Program-made: the position numbers and the translations under genes
Shown here: piece after piece, positions 24,816 through 32,652 of the stretch
Layout: the number at the start of each line of letters is the position of its first letter
Numbering within the stretch: position 1 is the first letter of the stretch
Notes under the pieces: model-generated
What the model saw: the letters and a program-made list of their open reading frames with translations, nothing else
Database searches by the model: none
What the model was told of the DNA's origin: nothing
From: Kurthia zopfii
Lineage (GTDB): Bacteria > Bacillota > Bacilli > Bacillales_A > Planococcaceae
Reading direction: 5' to 3'
DNA length: 64,000 nt
Assembly (NCBI RefSeq): GCF_003143955.1
Contig: NZ_QFVS01000003.1
Coordinates: 1 to 64,000, forward strand

Positions 24816-25871
24816 TTATTTTACGGTAATGACTTTTTTTGTTCTTACAGTTTTATCACTATTCAACTGCTTCGTATACATTGTTAATGTATAGTCACCT
24901 TTTACTTTAGGTGCTTTAAATGTAGCTTGTTTTGTTTTTGAGAAATCGCTCACAGTCGTTTCCTTTGTAGTAGATTTCACTTTATACGTAAATTTATAAC
25001 GTAAGTATTCACCTTTAGCACTACCACTCATGACGACTTTTTCGTTAGGTTTATATACTTTTTTCGGAACGCTTACTTTTAATGATTGAGGTGTTGCTTT
25101 TTGGAAAATTACAAAACGCTTCATATCATAATGCGTAGCATCTGTTTCATCTCGTTCATGAGTTCGAATATAGTAAATTCCTGGTCGATTTTGTTTGAAT
25201 TCAAATCTAGCGCGTTCTTTCTTATTAGTAGGATCTACTACAGGTAAATAATACGGGTACATCGATGAGTAGCTATGATCTCCTGGACCACTTAAACTAT
25301 TTTGACTTTGATATCTATGGGCCGTGGTAACGATCGTTGAAATACCAGTAGGGAAATATTCACCTAGAGAACTATGTAATTTATGTTTGACTCTTGTTCC
25401 CATCGCTCCTCCAGTAATCATTGATGATAAAGTAATCCCTTCTTTTGGAATGCCTTTAACTGCTTTAATCTCGAATGTATAACTTTCAATCGGCATTCTC
25501 GCAACTACATAATTATCACGAATTTTAGCGTCATATTCAAAGTTTACTTTTTGAATGACTTTGCCTTTTGAGTTTTTGACAGTGACAAGAAATACTGGTT
25601 TAAAAGATTCATCTGCTTCGAATCCTTTTGGCAATTTTAAAAATGAAGTCATACGTCCGAAGATTTTCGCATGCTTTACTTCCGTGCGATACGTTACGAC
25701 CGTTCCTTTTTTAAATGTTTGATCGTCATATTTTACATAAGGCAGATTTTGAATTTTACCTGCTGCCGATACTGAATAGTTCGAATCGGGCTTTTCTTGT
25801 CCAATGACTGGTGCAGCGAAAATGGATAGACCCATTATTGCTGATGCAGTCCAAAGCATCTGTTTTTTCAT
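24816..25871 (-). CDS. Secreted protein of unknown function, C-terminal Ig-like region
   Basis: 351 residues from the ATG at 25871, which has TTGGAGGAGA upstream; the open frame beyond it is not supported. The N-terminus is a type I signal peptide (MKKQMLWTASAIMGLSIFAA, cleavage probably near residue 24). The mature protein is basic, lysine-rich and beta-rich. The last about 85 residues (KVSVPKKVYKPNEKVVMSG onward) look like an Ig-like or FixG-type beta-sandwich. There is no anchor, sortase motif or lipobox, so release is expected. No family was recognised. Confidence 0.7.
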   Translation of the reverse strand: MKKQMLWTASAIMGLSIFAAPVIGQEKPDSNYSVSAAGKIQNLPYVKYDDQTFKKGTVVTYRTEVKHAKIFGRMTSFLKLPKGFEADESFKPVFLVTVKNSKGKVIQKVNFEYDAKIRDNYVVARMPIESYTFEIKAVKGIPKEGITLSSMITGGAMGTRVKHKLHSSLGEYFPTGISTIVTTAHRYQSQNSLSGPGDHSYSSMYPYYLPVVDPTNKKERARFEFKQNRPGIYYIRTHERDETDATHYDMKRFVIFQKATPQSLKVSVPKKVYKPNEKVVMSGSAKGEYLRYKFTYKVKSTTKETTVSDFSKTKQATFKAPKVKGDYTLTMYTKQLNSDKTVRTKKVITVK

Positions 25872-26004
25872 TTGATCTCCTCCAATAAAAAGCGGGCTAT
25901 TTTTTCTAGAAAAATTCCACTTAATGAAGATTATAACAAAAAACAAAGCTCATTATAATACTTTTCACCCATTTAGATAGAAGTAGAACTAGTTGTATAT
26001 AACG

Positions 26005-26036
26005 AAAAAACCTCCCCAATCGACATTGAGGAGGTT
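26005..26036 (-). terminator. Terminator of the A-type Fe-S carrier gene
   Basis: AACCTCCCCAAT pairs imperfectly with ATTGAGGAGGTT, with a minus-strand U-run from the AAAAAA at 26005-26010. Confidence 0.75.
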
Positions 26037-26052
26037 CGAATTCATAAAGTTA

Positions 26053-26415
26053 TTAACAACTTTCAGGTGTACCAGCTTTTTTAGCTGTTCTGAATGAAGT
26101 ACCGCAACCACATGATGCAATCGCATTCGGGTTTTCGATTGTAAAACCGCCGCCCATTAATGATTGTTTGTAGTCAATGACAGTGCCTTGAAGGATTGGT
26201 GCATCTTCTTTAGAAACGATAATGTTTAAGCCAAATTCTTGGAACTCAAAATCATTTTCTGACTTCTCTTGATCGAAGCCCATACCATATGTTAATCCGC
26301 TACAACCGCCACCTTTTACAGAAACGCGTAGGAATGATCCTTCTTCACCATTGTTCTTCATCATTTCATTAATATGGAAAATTGCAGATTCAGTAATATC
26401 AACTATTTGTGTCAT
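26053..26415 (-). CDS. yutM: A-type Fe-S cluster carrier (YutM, HesB/IscA family)
   Basis: 120 residues from ATG 26415 (AAGGTGA upstream), the same length as YutM. The three cluster-binding cysteines are in GGGCSGL and SCGCGTSF. The protein accepts and delivers Fe-S clusters to apo-proteins and probably works downstream of the Suf machinery encoded at 48691-53888. It is divergent from the DUF2225 gene. Confidence 0.9.
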   Translation of the reverse strand: MTQIVDITESAIFHINEMMKNNGEEGSFLRVSVKGGGCSGLTYGMGFDQEKSENDFEFQEFGLNIIVSKEDAPILQGTVIDYKQSLMGGGFTIENPNAIASCGCGTSFRTAKKAGTPESC

Positions 26416-26559
26416 CCGCTTCACCTTCTTTCTTTGCTTTATCATATCAATTATTAGGGTAAGAATACAACAACAACGACTTTATTCAACTCTCGCTATT
26501 TTTCGACAAAACATGATATAATAGTCATAGATTAAGAATGAGAAATGAGGACTGTTAAT

Positions 26560-27246
26560 ATGGAAATAACTCCTTATTATGACAAACAAATTACCTGCAT
26601 TCATTGTAAAAGCAATTTCAATACGACTAAAATTAGAAAGAGCACTGTGAAAATAGTCACAAGTGATACTGACTTCAAATCAAATTATTATAGCGTCAAT
26701 CCAACCTTATATAATGTATTTGTTTGTGAGCATTGCGGCCTAGCTTTTACAGAGGATTTCTCTAATTACTTCCCTCCAGGTACACAGGAATCATTGCAAA
26801 GAAGAATTTGTGATCACTGGACAAAACATTCATTTAACGGCGAGCGCAGTTTAAATCAAGCAATTCAAGCCTATCAACTTGCGATTATTTGTGGCGAAAT
26901 CAAAAAAGAAAAGCATGTCGTTCTTGCTGGTTTAGCATTACGAACTGCTTGGCTATACCGTGAACAAGAAAAATTTGATTGGGAGATGCGTTTTTTAGAA
27001 AGCGCACGTGATGAATATATCGAATGTTACTTGCATGGCGACTATCGAGGTACGCCTATGACTGAAATACGTGTTTTATATTTAATCGGGGAATTATCAA
27101 GAAGAATTAATGATGAGGAAACTGCCATAAAACATTTCTCAAAAGTAATTGAAAAACAAAGAACAACAAATGAAACACGTATTATTCAAATGACAAAAGA
27201 TATTTGGCAAGAAATGCGTGGCTCTAACAACAAAGAAATTAGTTAA
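26560..27246 (+). CDS. DUF2225 family protein
   Basis: 228 residues. The N-terminus has two zinc-ribbon-like pairs (CIHCKSNF about 13-20, CEHCGLAF about 56-63), and the C-terminal half is helical and TPR-like (LNQAIQAYQLAIICGEIKKE, EETAIKHFSKVIEKQRT). ATG 26560 is preferred over 26545 because ATGAGG at 26545-26550 is the ribosome site. Function is unknown. It is common in Bacillales, usually monocistronic as here. Confidence 0.8.
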   Translation: MEITPYYDKQITCIHCKSNFNTTKIRKSTVKIVTSDTDFKSNYYSVNPTLYNVFVCEHCGLAFTEDFSNYFPPGTQESLQRRICDHWTKHSFNGERSLNQAIQAYQLAIICGEIKKEKHVVLAGLALRTAWLYREQEKFDWEMRFLESARDEYIECYLHGDYRGTPMTEIRVLYLIGELSRRINDEETAIKHFSKVIEKQRTTNETRIIQMTKDIWQEMRGSNNKEIS

Positions 27247-27251
27247 TAAAA

Positions 27252-27326
27252 GGCTCTGTGTTAACAATTTTGGTATATGAAATTAATTTTCCATTGCTTT
27301 AAAGTCACAACCTATTTAATAGAACC
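27252..27326. mobile_element. 75-bp MITE-like element with ISL3-type ends
   Basis: It begins GGCTCTGTGTTAACA and ends ATTTAATAGAACC. Read from its right end, 27 of 34 bases match the right end of the ISL3 element at 1138-1171. It is flanked by TAATAAAA (27244-27251) and AAATAAAA (27327-27334), a 7/8 match to the 8-bp target duplication expected of ISL3 elements. It has no coding capacity and lies between the DUF2225 stop and the terminator. Confidence 0.6.
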
Positions 27327-27331
27327 AAATA

Positions 27332-27370
27332 AAAAAGTCTAATCCGCAAACGATGCAGATTAGACTTTTT
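27332..27370. terminator. Terminator between DUF2225 gene and yutI
   Basis: The perfect stem AAAAAGTCTAATC/GATTAGACTTTTT is suited to both convergent genes. Confidence 0.88.
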
Positions 27371-27399
27371 CGCTTATTGAGATCGCTAGAATTTAACGA

Positions 27400-27621
27400 T
27401 TAGAATACTTGTTCAACTTCAATTACGCCTGGTACTTCTTCAAGTAACGCACGTTCAATACCTGCTTTTAGCGTGATTGTAGAACTTGGGCAACTACCGC
27501 ATGCGCCTAGTAAACGTAATTTTACGATACCGTCCTCCACATCTACTAATTCACAGTCACCGCCGTCACGTAAAAGGAACGGACGTAATTTATCTAAAAC
27601 TTCTTGTACTTGTTCTGTCAT
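27400..27621 (-). CDS. yutI: NifU C-terminal-domain Fe-S scaffold/carrier (YutI)
   Basis: 73 residues consisting only of the Nfu domain, with C-x-x-C in [16 protein letters not shown]. It is expected to carry a bridging [4Fe-4S] cluster between two protomers and pass it to targets such as aconitase. AAAGGAG precedes the ATG. It is divergent from yuzD. Confidence 0.9.
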   Translation of the reverse strand: MTEQVQEVLDKLRPFLLRDGGDCELVDVEDGIVKLRLLGACGSCPSSTITLKAGIERALLEEVPGVIEVEQVF

Positions 27622-27702
27622 TTATATCGACTCCTTTCCCTAAAATCATTATAATGTTTATAGACACAAAAATCTATTAAAGAAATCGCGAGGGGAAGAA
27701 AA

Positions 27703-28029
27703 ATGTCAGAAAAAATTCCTACCATTGAAATCTTGGGAGCTAGCGTGCAATGTGCTAGTTGTGTAAATGCGCCAACTTCAATCGATACATATGAATGGTT
27801 GGAGGCAGCAATCGGCCGTAAATATCCAAAGCATCCTTTCACTATCACTTACATCGATATTGAAGCACCAATTGAGAATGAACGCCATGCACAATGGGCA
27901 GAAAAAATTAACAATGATGAATTATTCTATCCTTTAGTTTTAATTGATGATGAAGTAATCGGCGATGGTTATATTCAATTAAAACCTGTCTTCAACGCAT
28001 TAGAAAAAATCGGCTTTACAGCTGAATAA
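27703..28029 (+). CDS. yuzD: YuzD family protein (DUF1462), thioredoxin-like
   Basis: 108 residues. The N-terminal CASC in SVQCASCVNAPTSIDTYEW and a beta-alpha-beta pattern ending LFYPLVLIDDEVIGDGYIQL resemble a thioredoxin or glutaredoxin fold, hence a possible disulfide or redox role. The family is uncharacterised. AGGGGAAG precedes the ATG. Confidence 0.8.
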   Translation: MSEKIPTIEILGASVQCASCVNAPTSIDTYEWLEAAIGRKYPKHPFTITYIDIEAPIENERHAQWAEKINNDELFYPLVLIDDEVIGDGYIQLKPVFNALEKIGFTAE

Positions 28030-28033
28030 ATTA

Positions 28034-28080
28034 AAAAAGAGAGGCCACTATGATTTTTACTTCATAGTGGCCTCATTTTA
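28034..28080. terminator. Terminator between yuzD and yutJ
   Basis: A perfect 13-bp stem, GAGGCCACTATGA/TCATAGTGGCCTC, is flanked by A and T runs and serves both convergent genes. Confidence 0.88.
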
Positions 28081-28081
28081 T

Positions 28082-29146
28082 TTAACCGTTTTGGTTTTTA
28101 TACATCCAAAGTAAACCGGATTTCATTAATCGAGCAATTCGACCTGTGACAGTACGATCTGCTAAGTATACGAATCCTTGTTTTTTACCTAATGCACCCA
28201 TGAAGCCTTTTAATTTAATATCAGGCATTTTTTCTGGAAGTGCTTCTTTCGCCCATACTTTTTTCAGTACAGTGACGATTTGTTCACCTTGTTCTTCAGC
28301 TAACTGTGCAGATGGGCCAAATTGAGATGCGGCACAATCCCCTACAATATAAACTGAATCATCCGTTGGCACTTGGTGATATTGATTTACTAATACTCGT
28401 CCATGATGCATTTCAAGCTCTAAATCACGTACGACTTTTACAGGTTGAATCCCTGCTGTCCAAACAACTAAATCTACATCAATTTTATCTTCATGATTGT
28501 ATAAAGCTTTTGGCGCGACTTCCGTAATATTTGAGTTTGCGATGACATCTACGTCATGTTTATCGAACCACTTTTTCACATATTTAGAAAGACGTTCAGG
28601 GAATGTTTTCAAAATACGAGGACCGCGGTCAAATAATTTAATTTTTAAATCTGCGCGACTTTCACGTAATTCTGAAGCTAATTCGATTCCTGATAATCCC
28701 GCTCCGACAACACTTACTGTTGCGCCAGCTGGTAATGCAGAAATTGCGTCATATGCTTTTCTTGATTTAGCCATTGTTTGAATGCTCAAAGAATTTTCTT
28801 CTGCACCCGGGACGTTGTGATAATTATCTTCACAACCTAGACCAATCACTAATTCATCATAAGCGATTTCTTTGCCATCTTCTAAAACTACTGTTTTGTT
28901 ATTGCGGTCAATATTTGTTACTTCACCATATACAATTGAAAGTCGATCATTTTCCGGGAATGTAACACGCATATGTGTTTCAGGAGTAGTTCCTGCTGCT
29001 AATGCATAAAACTCGGTTTTTAAACTATGATATGGCGCTCGATCTACTAAAGTGATTTGCACATCTTGTGGTAAATTGTTTGGTAATAAGCGTAATAAAA
29101 TACGCATATTTCCGTATCCTCCACCCAATAAGACTAGATTTCTCAT
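28082..29146 (-). CDS. yutJ: NDH-2-like NAD(P)H/FAD oxidoreductase (YutJ)
   Basis: 354 residues with two dinucleotide-binding folds: FAD at the N-terminus (LVLLGGGYGNM, about 4-14) and NAD(P)H in the middle (VSVVGAGLSGIELA). A second FAD contact is VYIVGDCAA near residue 265. It is similar in plan to type II NADH dehydrogenases, though shorter than Ndh (about 390). It probably oxidises NADH or another reductant at the membrane. AAAGGAGAG precedes the ATG. The -35 region of its promoter lies inside a Rex box (29221-29238), pointing to induction at high NADH/NAD+, which is an inference. Confidence 0.85.
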   Translation of the reverse strand: MRNLVLLGGGYGNMRILLRLLPNNLPQDVQITLVDRAPYHSLKTEFYALAAGTTPETHMRVTFPENDRLSIVYGEVTNIDRNNKTVVLEDGKEIAYDELVIGLGCEDNYHNVPGAEENSLSIQTMAKSRKAYDAISALPAGATVSVVGAGLSGIELASELRESRADLKIKLFDRGPRILKTFPERLSKYVKKWFDKHDVDVIANSNITEVAPKALYNHEDKIDVDLVVWTAGIQPVKVVRDLELEMHHGRVLVNQYHQVPTDDSVYIVGDCAASQFGPSAQLAEEQGEQIVTVLKKVWAKEALPEKMPDIKLKGFMGALGKKQGFVYLADRTVTGRIARLMKSGLLWMYKNQNG

Positions 29147-29209
29147 GAAAACTCTCCTTTTTGATCTTCATATTTAACAAATTCGTAACATTTTCATTAT
29201 CCATAAATG

Positions 29210-29261
29210 AGTATAAACGATTGTGATAAGTTTCACAATATCTTTGTGATAAATTTCACAA
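29210..29261 (-). promoter_or_regulatory. yutJ promoter with tandem Rex operators
   Basis: Two near-identical dyads, TTGTGATAAGTTTCACAA (29221-29238) and TTGTGATAAATTTCACAA (29244-29261), match the Rex consensus TTGTGAAN4TTCACAA at almost every position. On the minus strand the first supplies the -35 TTGTGA (29233-29238), 17 bases from -10 TATACT (29210-29215). Rex bound here would block yutJ and could affect yuzB. Confidence 0.75.
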
Positions 29262-29272
29262 ATAAAATCTGA

Positions 29273-29301
29273 TTGACGAAAACGTGCAAAAATAGTACTA
29301 T
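29273..29301 (+). promoter_or_regulatory. Sigma-A promoter of yuzB
   Basis: TTGACG (29273-29278), a 17-base spacer and TACTAT (29296-29301) lie 12 bases downstream of the second Rex box. Confidence 0.65.
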
Positions 29302-29322
29302 CCTCTTTAGAGGTGACGCGTC

Positions 29323-29559
29323 ATGAATCCATTAGTTGAATTTTGCGTTAGTAACCTGGCGAATGGTGCTCAAGATGCTTTTGAAGCACTAGAAAACGAT
29401 CCAAATATTGATGTCCTTGAGTATGGTTGCTTAAGCTACTGTACCCGTTGCTCTGACACTTTATATGCCCTTGTTAATGGGGAAATGGTAGAAGCCGAAA
29501 CGCCAGAAGAACTGACAAAGAAAATTTATCAATTTATCGAAGACAATCCATTATTTTAA
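29323..29559 (+). CDS. yuzB: YuzB family protein (DUF1450)
   Basis: 78 residues. Cysteines in VEFCVSN and in the [10 protein letters not shown] cluster (about 38-47) suggest a metal or redox site, but the family is uncharacterised. AGAGGTGA precedes the ATG. It is divergent from yutJ and shares the Rex-box region with it. Confidence 0.82.
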   Translation: MNPLVEFCVSNLANGAQDAFEALENDPNIDVLEYGCLSYCTRCSDTLYALVNGEMVEAETPEELTKKIYQFIEDNPLF

Positions 29560-29563
29560 ATAC

Positions 29564-29600
29564 AAAAACCATGCATTTTTCCATATGCATGGTTTTATTT
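29564..29600 (+). terminator. yuzB terminator
   Basis: AAAACCATGCAT/ATGCATGGTTTT forms a perfect stem followed by a T-rich tract. Confidence 0.85.
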
Positions 29601-29603
29601 TTT

Positions 29604-29658
29604 TGTTCTATTATAGTGCTTCTTCACACAATTCACATTTTTAACTTTCAGAAATTAC
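29604..29658 (+). repeat. Decayed copy of the ISL3 right end
   Basis: GTTCTATTATA, then ACAATTCAC, then TAACTTTCAGAAATTAC occur in the same order as in the inward reading of the IS right end (1171 down to about 1110), with a small gap and scattered mismatches. No transposase remains. The 29601-29708 spacer holds nothing else recognisable. Confidence 0.5.
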
Positions 29659-29708
29659 CTCTAAGCTAAATGAAATAACGTGGATGAATTTGATATTTCA
29701 CCAAAAGA

Positions 29709-30203
29709 TTACGCATTTGAGATTACGAGTAACTCACATTTTTCGGTAGAGTCATTTCGCCAATAATGTCCTTTTGATGCATCATAAAATAAAGTTTGCC
29801 CTTCTTTCAAATAATGGACTTCTCCTTCTAATGTAATAATTACTTCACCTTTTAATACATAAATAAACTCATGCCCAAGATGTTGAATTTCATTGCCACG
29901 ATCTTCATGCGGCTTCAAAGTAATATGTAGCGGTTTAAAGTTTGCGCCCATTACCCCATCAGACAAATCTTTATAAATAAATGGAAATTCATCTTCAGCA
30001 TGATCAGCATCTTCTTGGAAAAATGCACTTGGGTGAATTGCTAGCGCATCAGCGATCTTACGCAATGTTTCCAATGTCGTGCTACATTTATCCAGCTCGA
30101 CTTGAGATAGAAAACTGATCGAAACGCCTGTCTTTTCTGCCAATTCCTTCAAAGTCATTTTTAATTCTTTTCTTTTCATTCGTATTTGCGGTCCTATAGC
30201 CAT
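29709..30203 (-). CDS. XRE-family regulator with C-terminal cupin
   Basis: 164 residues: an HTH domain (about 6-62, MTLKELAEKTGVSISFLSQV) followed by a small cupin_2 sensor domain (about 90-160, HEFIYVLKGEVIITLEG). Such proteins usually repress neighbouring transport or catabolic genes and are released by a ligand bound in the cupin. ATG 30203 is chosen, since GAGGTGA lies at good spacing; an upstream in-frame ATG at 30233 lacks a ribosome site. It is divergent from the MHS transporter and OCD-like gene and probably controls them. Confidence 0.82.
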   Translation of the reverse strand: MAIGPQIRMKRKELKMTLKELAEKTGVSISFLSQVELDKCSTTLETLRKIADALAIHPSAFFQEDADHAEDEFPFIYKDLSDGVMGANFKPLHITLKPHEDRGNEIQHLGHEFIYVLKGEVIITLEGEVHYLKEGQTLFYDASKGHYWRNDSTEKCELLVISNA

Positions 30204-30250
30204 TTCTGGTGTCACCTCATTATTTATTTTCATCTTTTATCATAATTTAA

Positions 30251-30279
30251 TTGACATCGTTTTACCAACTAATTTACAC
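30251..30279 (+). promoter_or_regulatory. Promoter of the MHS transporter operon
   Basis: A perfect TTGACA (30251-30256), a 17-base spacer and TTACAC (30274-30279) lie in the divergent intergenic region. Confidence 0.55.
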
Positions 30280-30325
30280 TGAAATTGAAGTAACACTTCA
30301 AAACTAGTAATTAGGGGTGACACAA

Positions 30326-31621
30326 ATGGATAAAAAACAAGAAAGAAAAATCTGGATGGCAAGTTTAGTAGGTAGCTCGATTGAATGGTTTGATTACTTC
30401 CTCTACGCCACTGTCGCTGGATTAGTCTTTAACCAAGTATTCTTTGTTTCAGAAGATCCAACTGTTGGTTTATTACTATCTTATGCTTCACTTGCTTTAG
30501 CATTCTTCATTCGTCCTTTTGGTGGAATTATATTTAGTCATATCGGGGATAAGATCGGACGTAAGAAAACGCTAATCATGACATTAACGCTAATGGGGGC
30601 GGCTACATTTTTAATGGGTGTACTACCTACATATCAAGCAATCGGCGTAGCAGCACCAATTCTACTTGTAACACTTCGCTTAATCCAAGGCTTAGGTATT
30701 GGTGGCGAATGGGGCGGCGCATTGCTTCTTGCATTTGAATATGCTCCACCTGAAAAAAGAGGTCTATACGGTTCAATCCCACAAATGGGTGTAACAATCG
30801 GTATGTTCTTAGGTACTGGTGCATTAACTTTAATCACATCATTAATCTCAATGGAAGCTTTCGTGGCATGGGGATGGCGCGTTCCATTTATTCTTAGTGC
30901 TTTACTAGTCGTATTCGGTTTTTGGATTCGTAAAGGCATCGATGAAACACCTGATTTCCAAGAACTTAAAGATTCTGGTGACGTTGTAAAAGTGCCACTA
31001 TTCGAAACGTTAAAAACGCATTGGCGTGAAGTTTTGATTTCAATTGGCGCAAAAGTTGTTGAAACTGCTCCATTCTATATTTTCGGAACATTCGTAATTT
31101 CTTACGCAACGAATCAATTAAGCTTCACATATGTTCAAGCTTTAATCGCTGTCATGATCTCAACAATCGTAACGACGATTCTAATCCCGATCATGGGTAG
31201 CCTTTCTGATAAAATCGGTCGTAAAAAAATGTATGTTTACGGGACAATCGCTATGATGCTTTACGCATTCCCTTACTTCTTACTTTTACACCAAGATACT
31301 TTTGCTACACTATTAATTTCAACTGTCATTGGACTTGGCGTTATTTGGGCTCCAATTACTGCCGTTCTTGGGACAATGTTCTCTGAAATTTTTGATGCAC
31401 GCGTTCGCTACACAGGCGTAACACTGGGTTATCAAATCGGTGCGGCATTAGCAGGTGGTACTGCACCACTTGTTGCAACCGCTTTATTATTGAAATTTAA
31501 TGATTCATGGATTCCAATTGCAATATACATTGTTTTAACAGCTGTAATTTCTCTGTTATCTGTATGGGCAATTCGAGATAAATCGAAGGATGTACAAACT
31601 ATTCAAACGAAGGAGATTTAA
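30326..31621 (+). CDS. MFS metabolite:H+ symporter (MHS family)
   Basis: 431 residues and 12 helices. GSSIEWFDYFLYATVAGLVF at the N-terminus and IGDKIGRKKTLIMTLTLMG (motif A) are typical of MHS symporters (ProP, ShiA, KgtP, CitA); RLIQGLGIGGEWGGALLLAF is the TM4-5 signature. It imports an organic acid, betaine or amino acid with H+. ATG 30326 has AGGGGTGA (30313-30320) as its ribosome site. It is in an operon with the OCD-like reductase 5 bases downstream, so the two probably share a pathway. Confidence 0.87.
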   Translation: MDKKQERKIWMASLVGSSIEWFDYFLYATVAGLVFNQVFFVSEDPTVGLLLSYASLALAFFIRPFGGIIFSHIGDKIGRKKTLIMTLTLMGAATFLMGVLPTYQAIGVAAPILLVTLRLIQGLGIGGEWGGALLLAFEYAPPEKRGLYGSIPQMGVTIGMFLGTGALTLITSLISMEAFVAWGWRVPFILSALLVVFGFWIRKGIDETPDFQELKDSGDVVKVPLFETLKTHWREVLISIGAKVVETAPFYIFGTFVISYATNQLSFTYVQALIAVMISTIVTTILIPIMGSLSDKIGRKKMYVYGTIAMMLYAFPYFLLLHQDTFATLLISTVIGLGVIWAPITAVLGTMFSEIFDARVRYTGVTLGYQIGAALAGGTAPLVATALLLKFNDSWIPIAIYIVLTAVISLLSVWAIRDKSKDVQTIQTKEI

Positions 31622-31626
31622 TAAAA

Positions 31627-32601
31627 ATGTTATTATTTGATGCAGCACTAATCGAACAACATTATAAAATGGCGGATGCGATCAAGGATGTCAAGAAAAC
31701 ACTTGTAGCAAAAGCTAACGGGAAAATCCAAAGTCCAGAACGTACTGTATTAGATGTTGAAGAACGTTCTGCATCTTCTCTATACATGCCTTGTGCCAAT
31801 ATGGAATCAGAAATAGCTTCGATAAAAATCGTTTCTATTTTCCCTGATAATCCTCAAATCGGCTTGCCGACAACACAAGGAATCATCTTATTGACTAGCT
31901 TCAGTGATGGACAGCATTTAGCAGCATTGAATGCTTCTTATTTAACAAGACTGCGCACTGGCGCTATTTCAGCAGTTGCGACTGAACGCTATGCATTGCC
32001 GAACGCTTCAACATTAGCTGTCATCGGCACTGGCGCTATGGCTTTTGAACAAGTACTAGGCGTTGCCGAAGTTAGAGATTTAACGGATATTTATTTATAC
32101 AATCGTTCGATCGAAAAAACAGCAAACTTCAAAGAAAAGCTTGAGCAAGAAGGCATCACTGCGACAATTCATATTTGTGAAAGCGCAGATGAAGCAACTT
32201 CACAATCATTGATCATCAACTGTGCTACACGTTCTCAAACAGCTGTTATTCGTAAAGAAGCTATTCAAAAAGGCGCTCATATCAATGGTGTAGGCTCATA
32301 CTTACCAGAGATGCGTGAAATCGATATCGACCTTATTACGAAAGAACATCAAGTAATTGTCGATGATTTCTCTGGCGTTCAACATGAAGCTGGCGAATTT
32401 ATGGCTGCTGTTGCAGAAGGTAAATGGAGCTGGGACGATGTTTATGCCACTTTGGAAGATACGGTTGTTAATCCTTTCTTAACACGTCAAAGTGATATTA
32501 CATTATTCAAATGTGTTGGAGCCGCTTACTATGACCTAGCAGTCGCAGAAGGCGTCTACAATAAATTGAAATCAAAAGCACAAAACATTTCACTAACATA
32601 A
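31627..32601 (+). CDS. Ornithine cyclodeaminase/mu-crystallin family reductase
   Basis: 324 residues, NAD(P)-binding at VIGTGAMAFEQVLG (about 132-145). R39, K67 and R110 occupy the conserved carboxylate-binding positions of the family. The position equivalent to the catalytic Asp of genuine ornithine cyclodeaminase (GGD in OCD) reads GVGSYLPEMRE, so a ketimine or pyrroline-2-carboxylate reductase, or an unusual amino-acid dehydrogenase, is more likely than OCD. AAGGAGA precedes the ATG. Co-transcribed with the transporter. Substrate unknown. Confidence 0.78.
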   Translation: MLLFDAALIEQHYKMADAIKDVKKTLVAKANGKIQSPERTVLDVEERSASSLYMPCANMESEIASIKIVSIFPDNPQIGLPTTQGIILLTSFSDGQHLAALNASYLTRLRTGAISAVATERYALPNASTLAVIGTGAMAFEQVLGVAEVRDLTDIYLYNRSIEKTANFKEKLEQEGITATIHICESADEATSQSLIINCATRSQTAVIRKEAIQKGAHINGVGSYLPEMREIDIDLITKEHQVIVDDFSGVQHEAGEFMAAVAEGKWSWDDVYATLEDTVVNPFLTRQSDITLFKCVGAAYYDLAVAEGVYNKLKSKAQNISLT

Positions 32602-32606
32602 GAAAC

Positions 32607-32650
32607 AAAAAATCACTAGCTGCCTTTGAACAAGGTAGCTAGTGATTTTT
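32607..32650. terminator. Terminator between OCD-like gene and yutF
   Basis: AAAAATCACTAGCTGCCTT pairs with AAGGTAGCTAGTGATTTTT almost perfectly, and A/T runs flank it on both sides. Confidence 0.88.
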
Positions 32651-32652
32651 AT

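Noticed and set aside
31627-32601. Genuine ornithine cyclodeaminase linked to the roc genes
   Set aside because: The catalytic Asp position does not fit and the gene is 25 kb from roc, in a separate regulated operon with a transporter.
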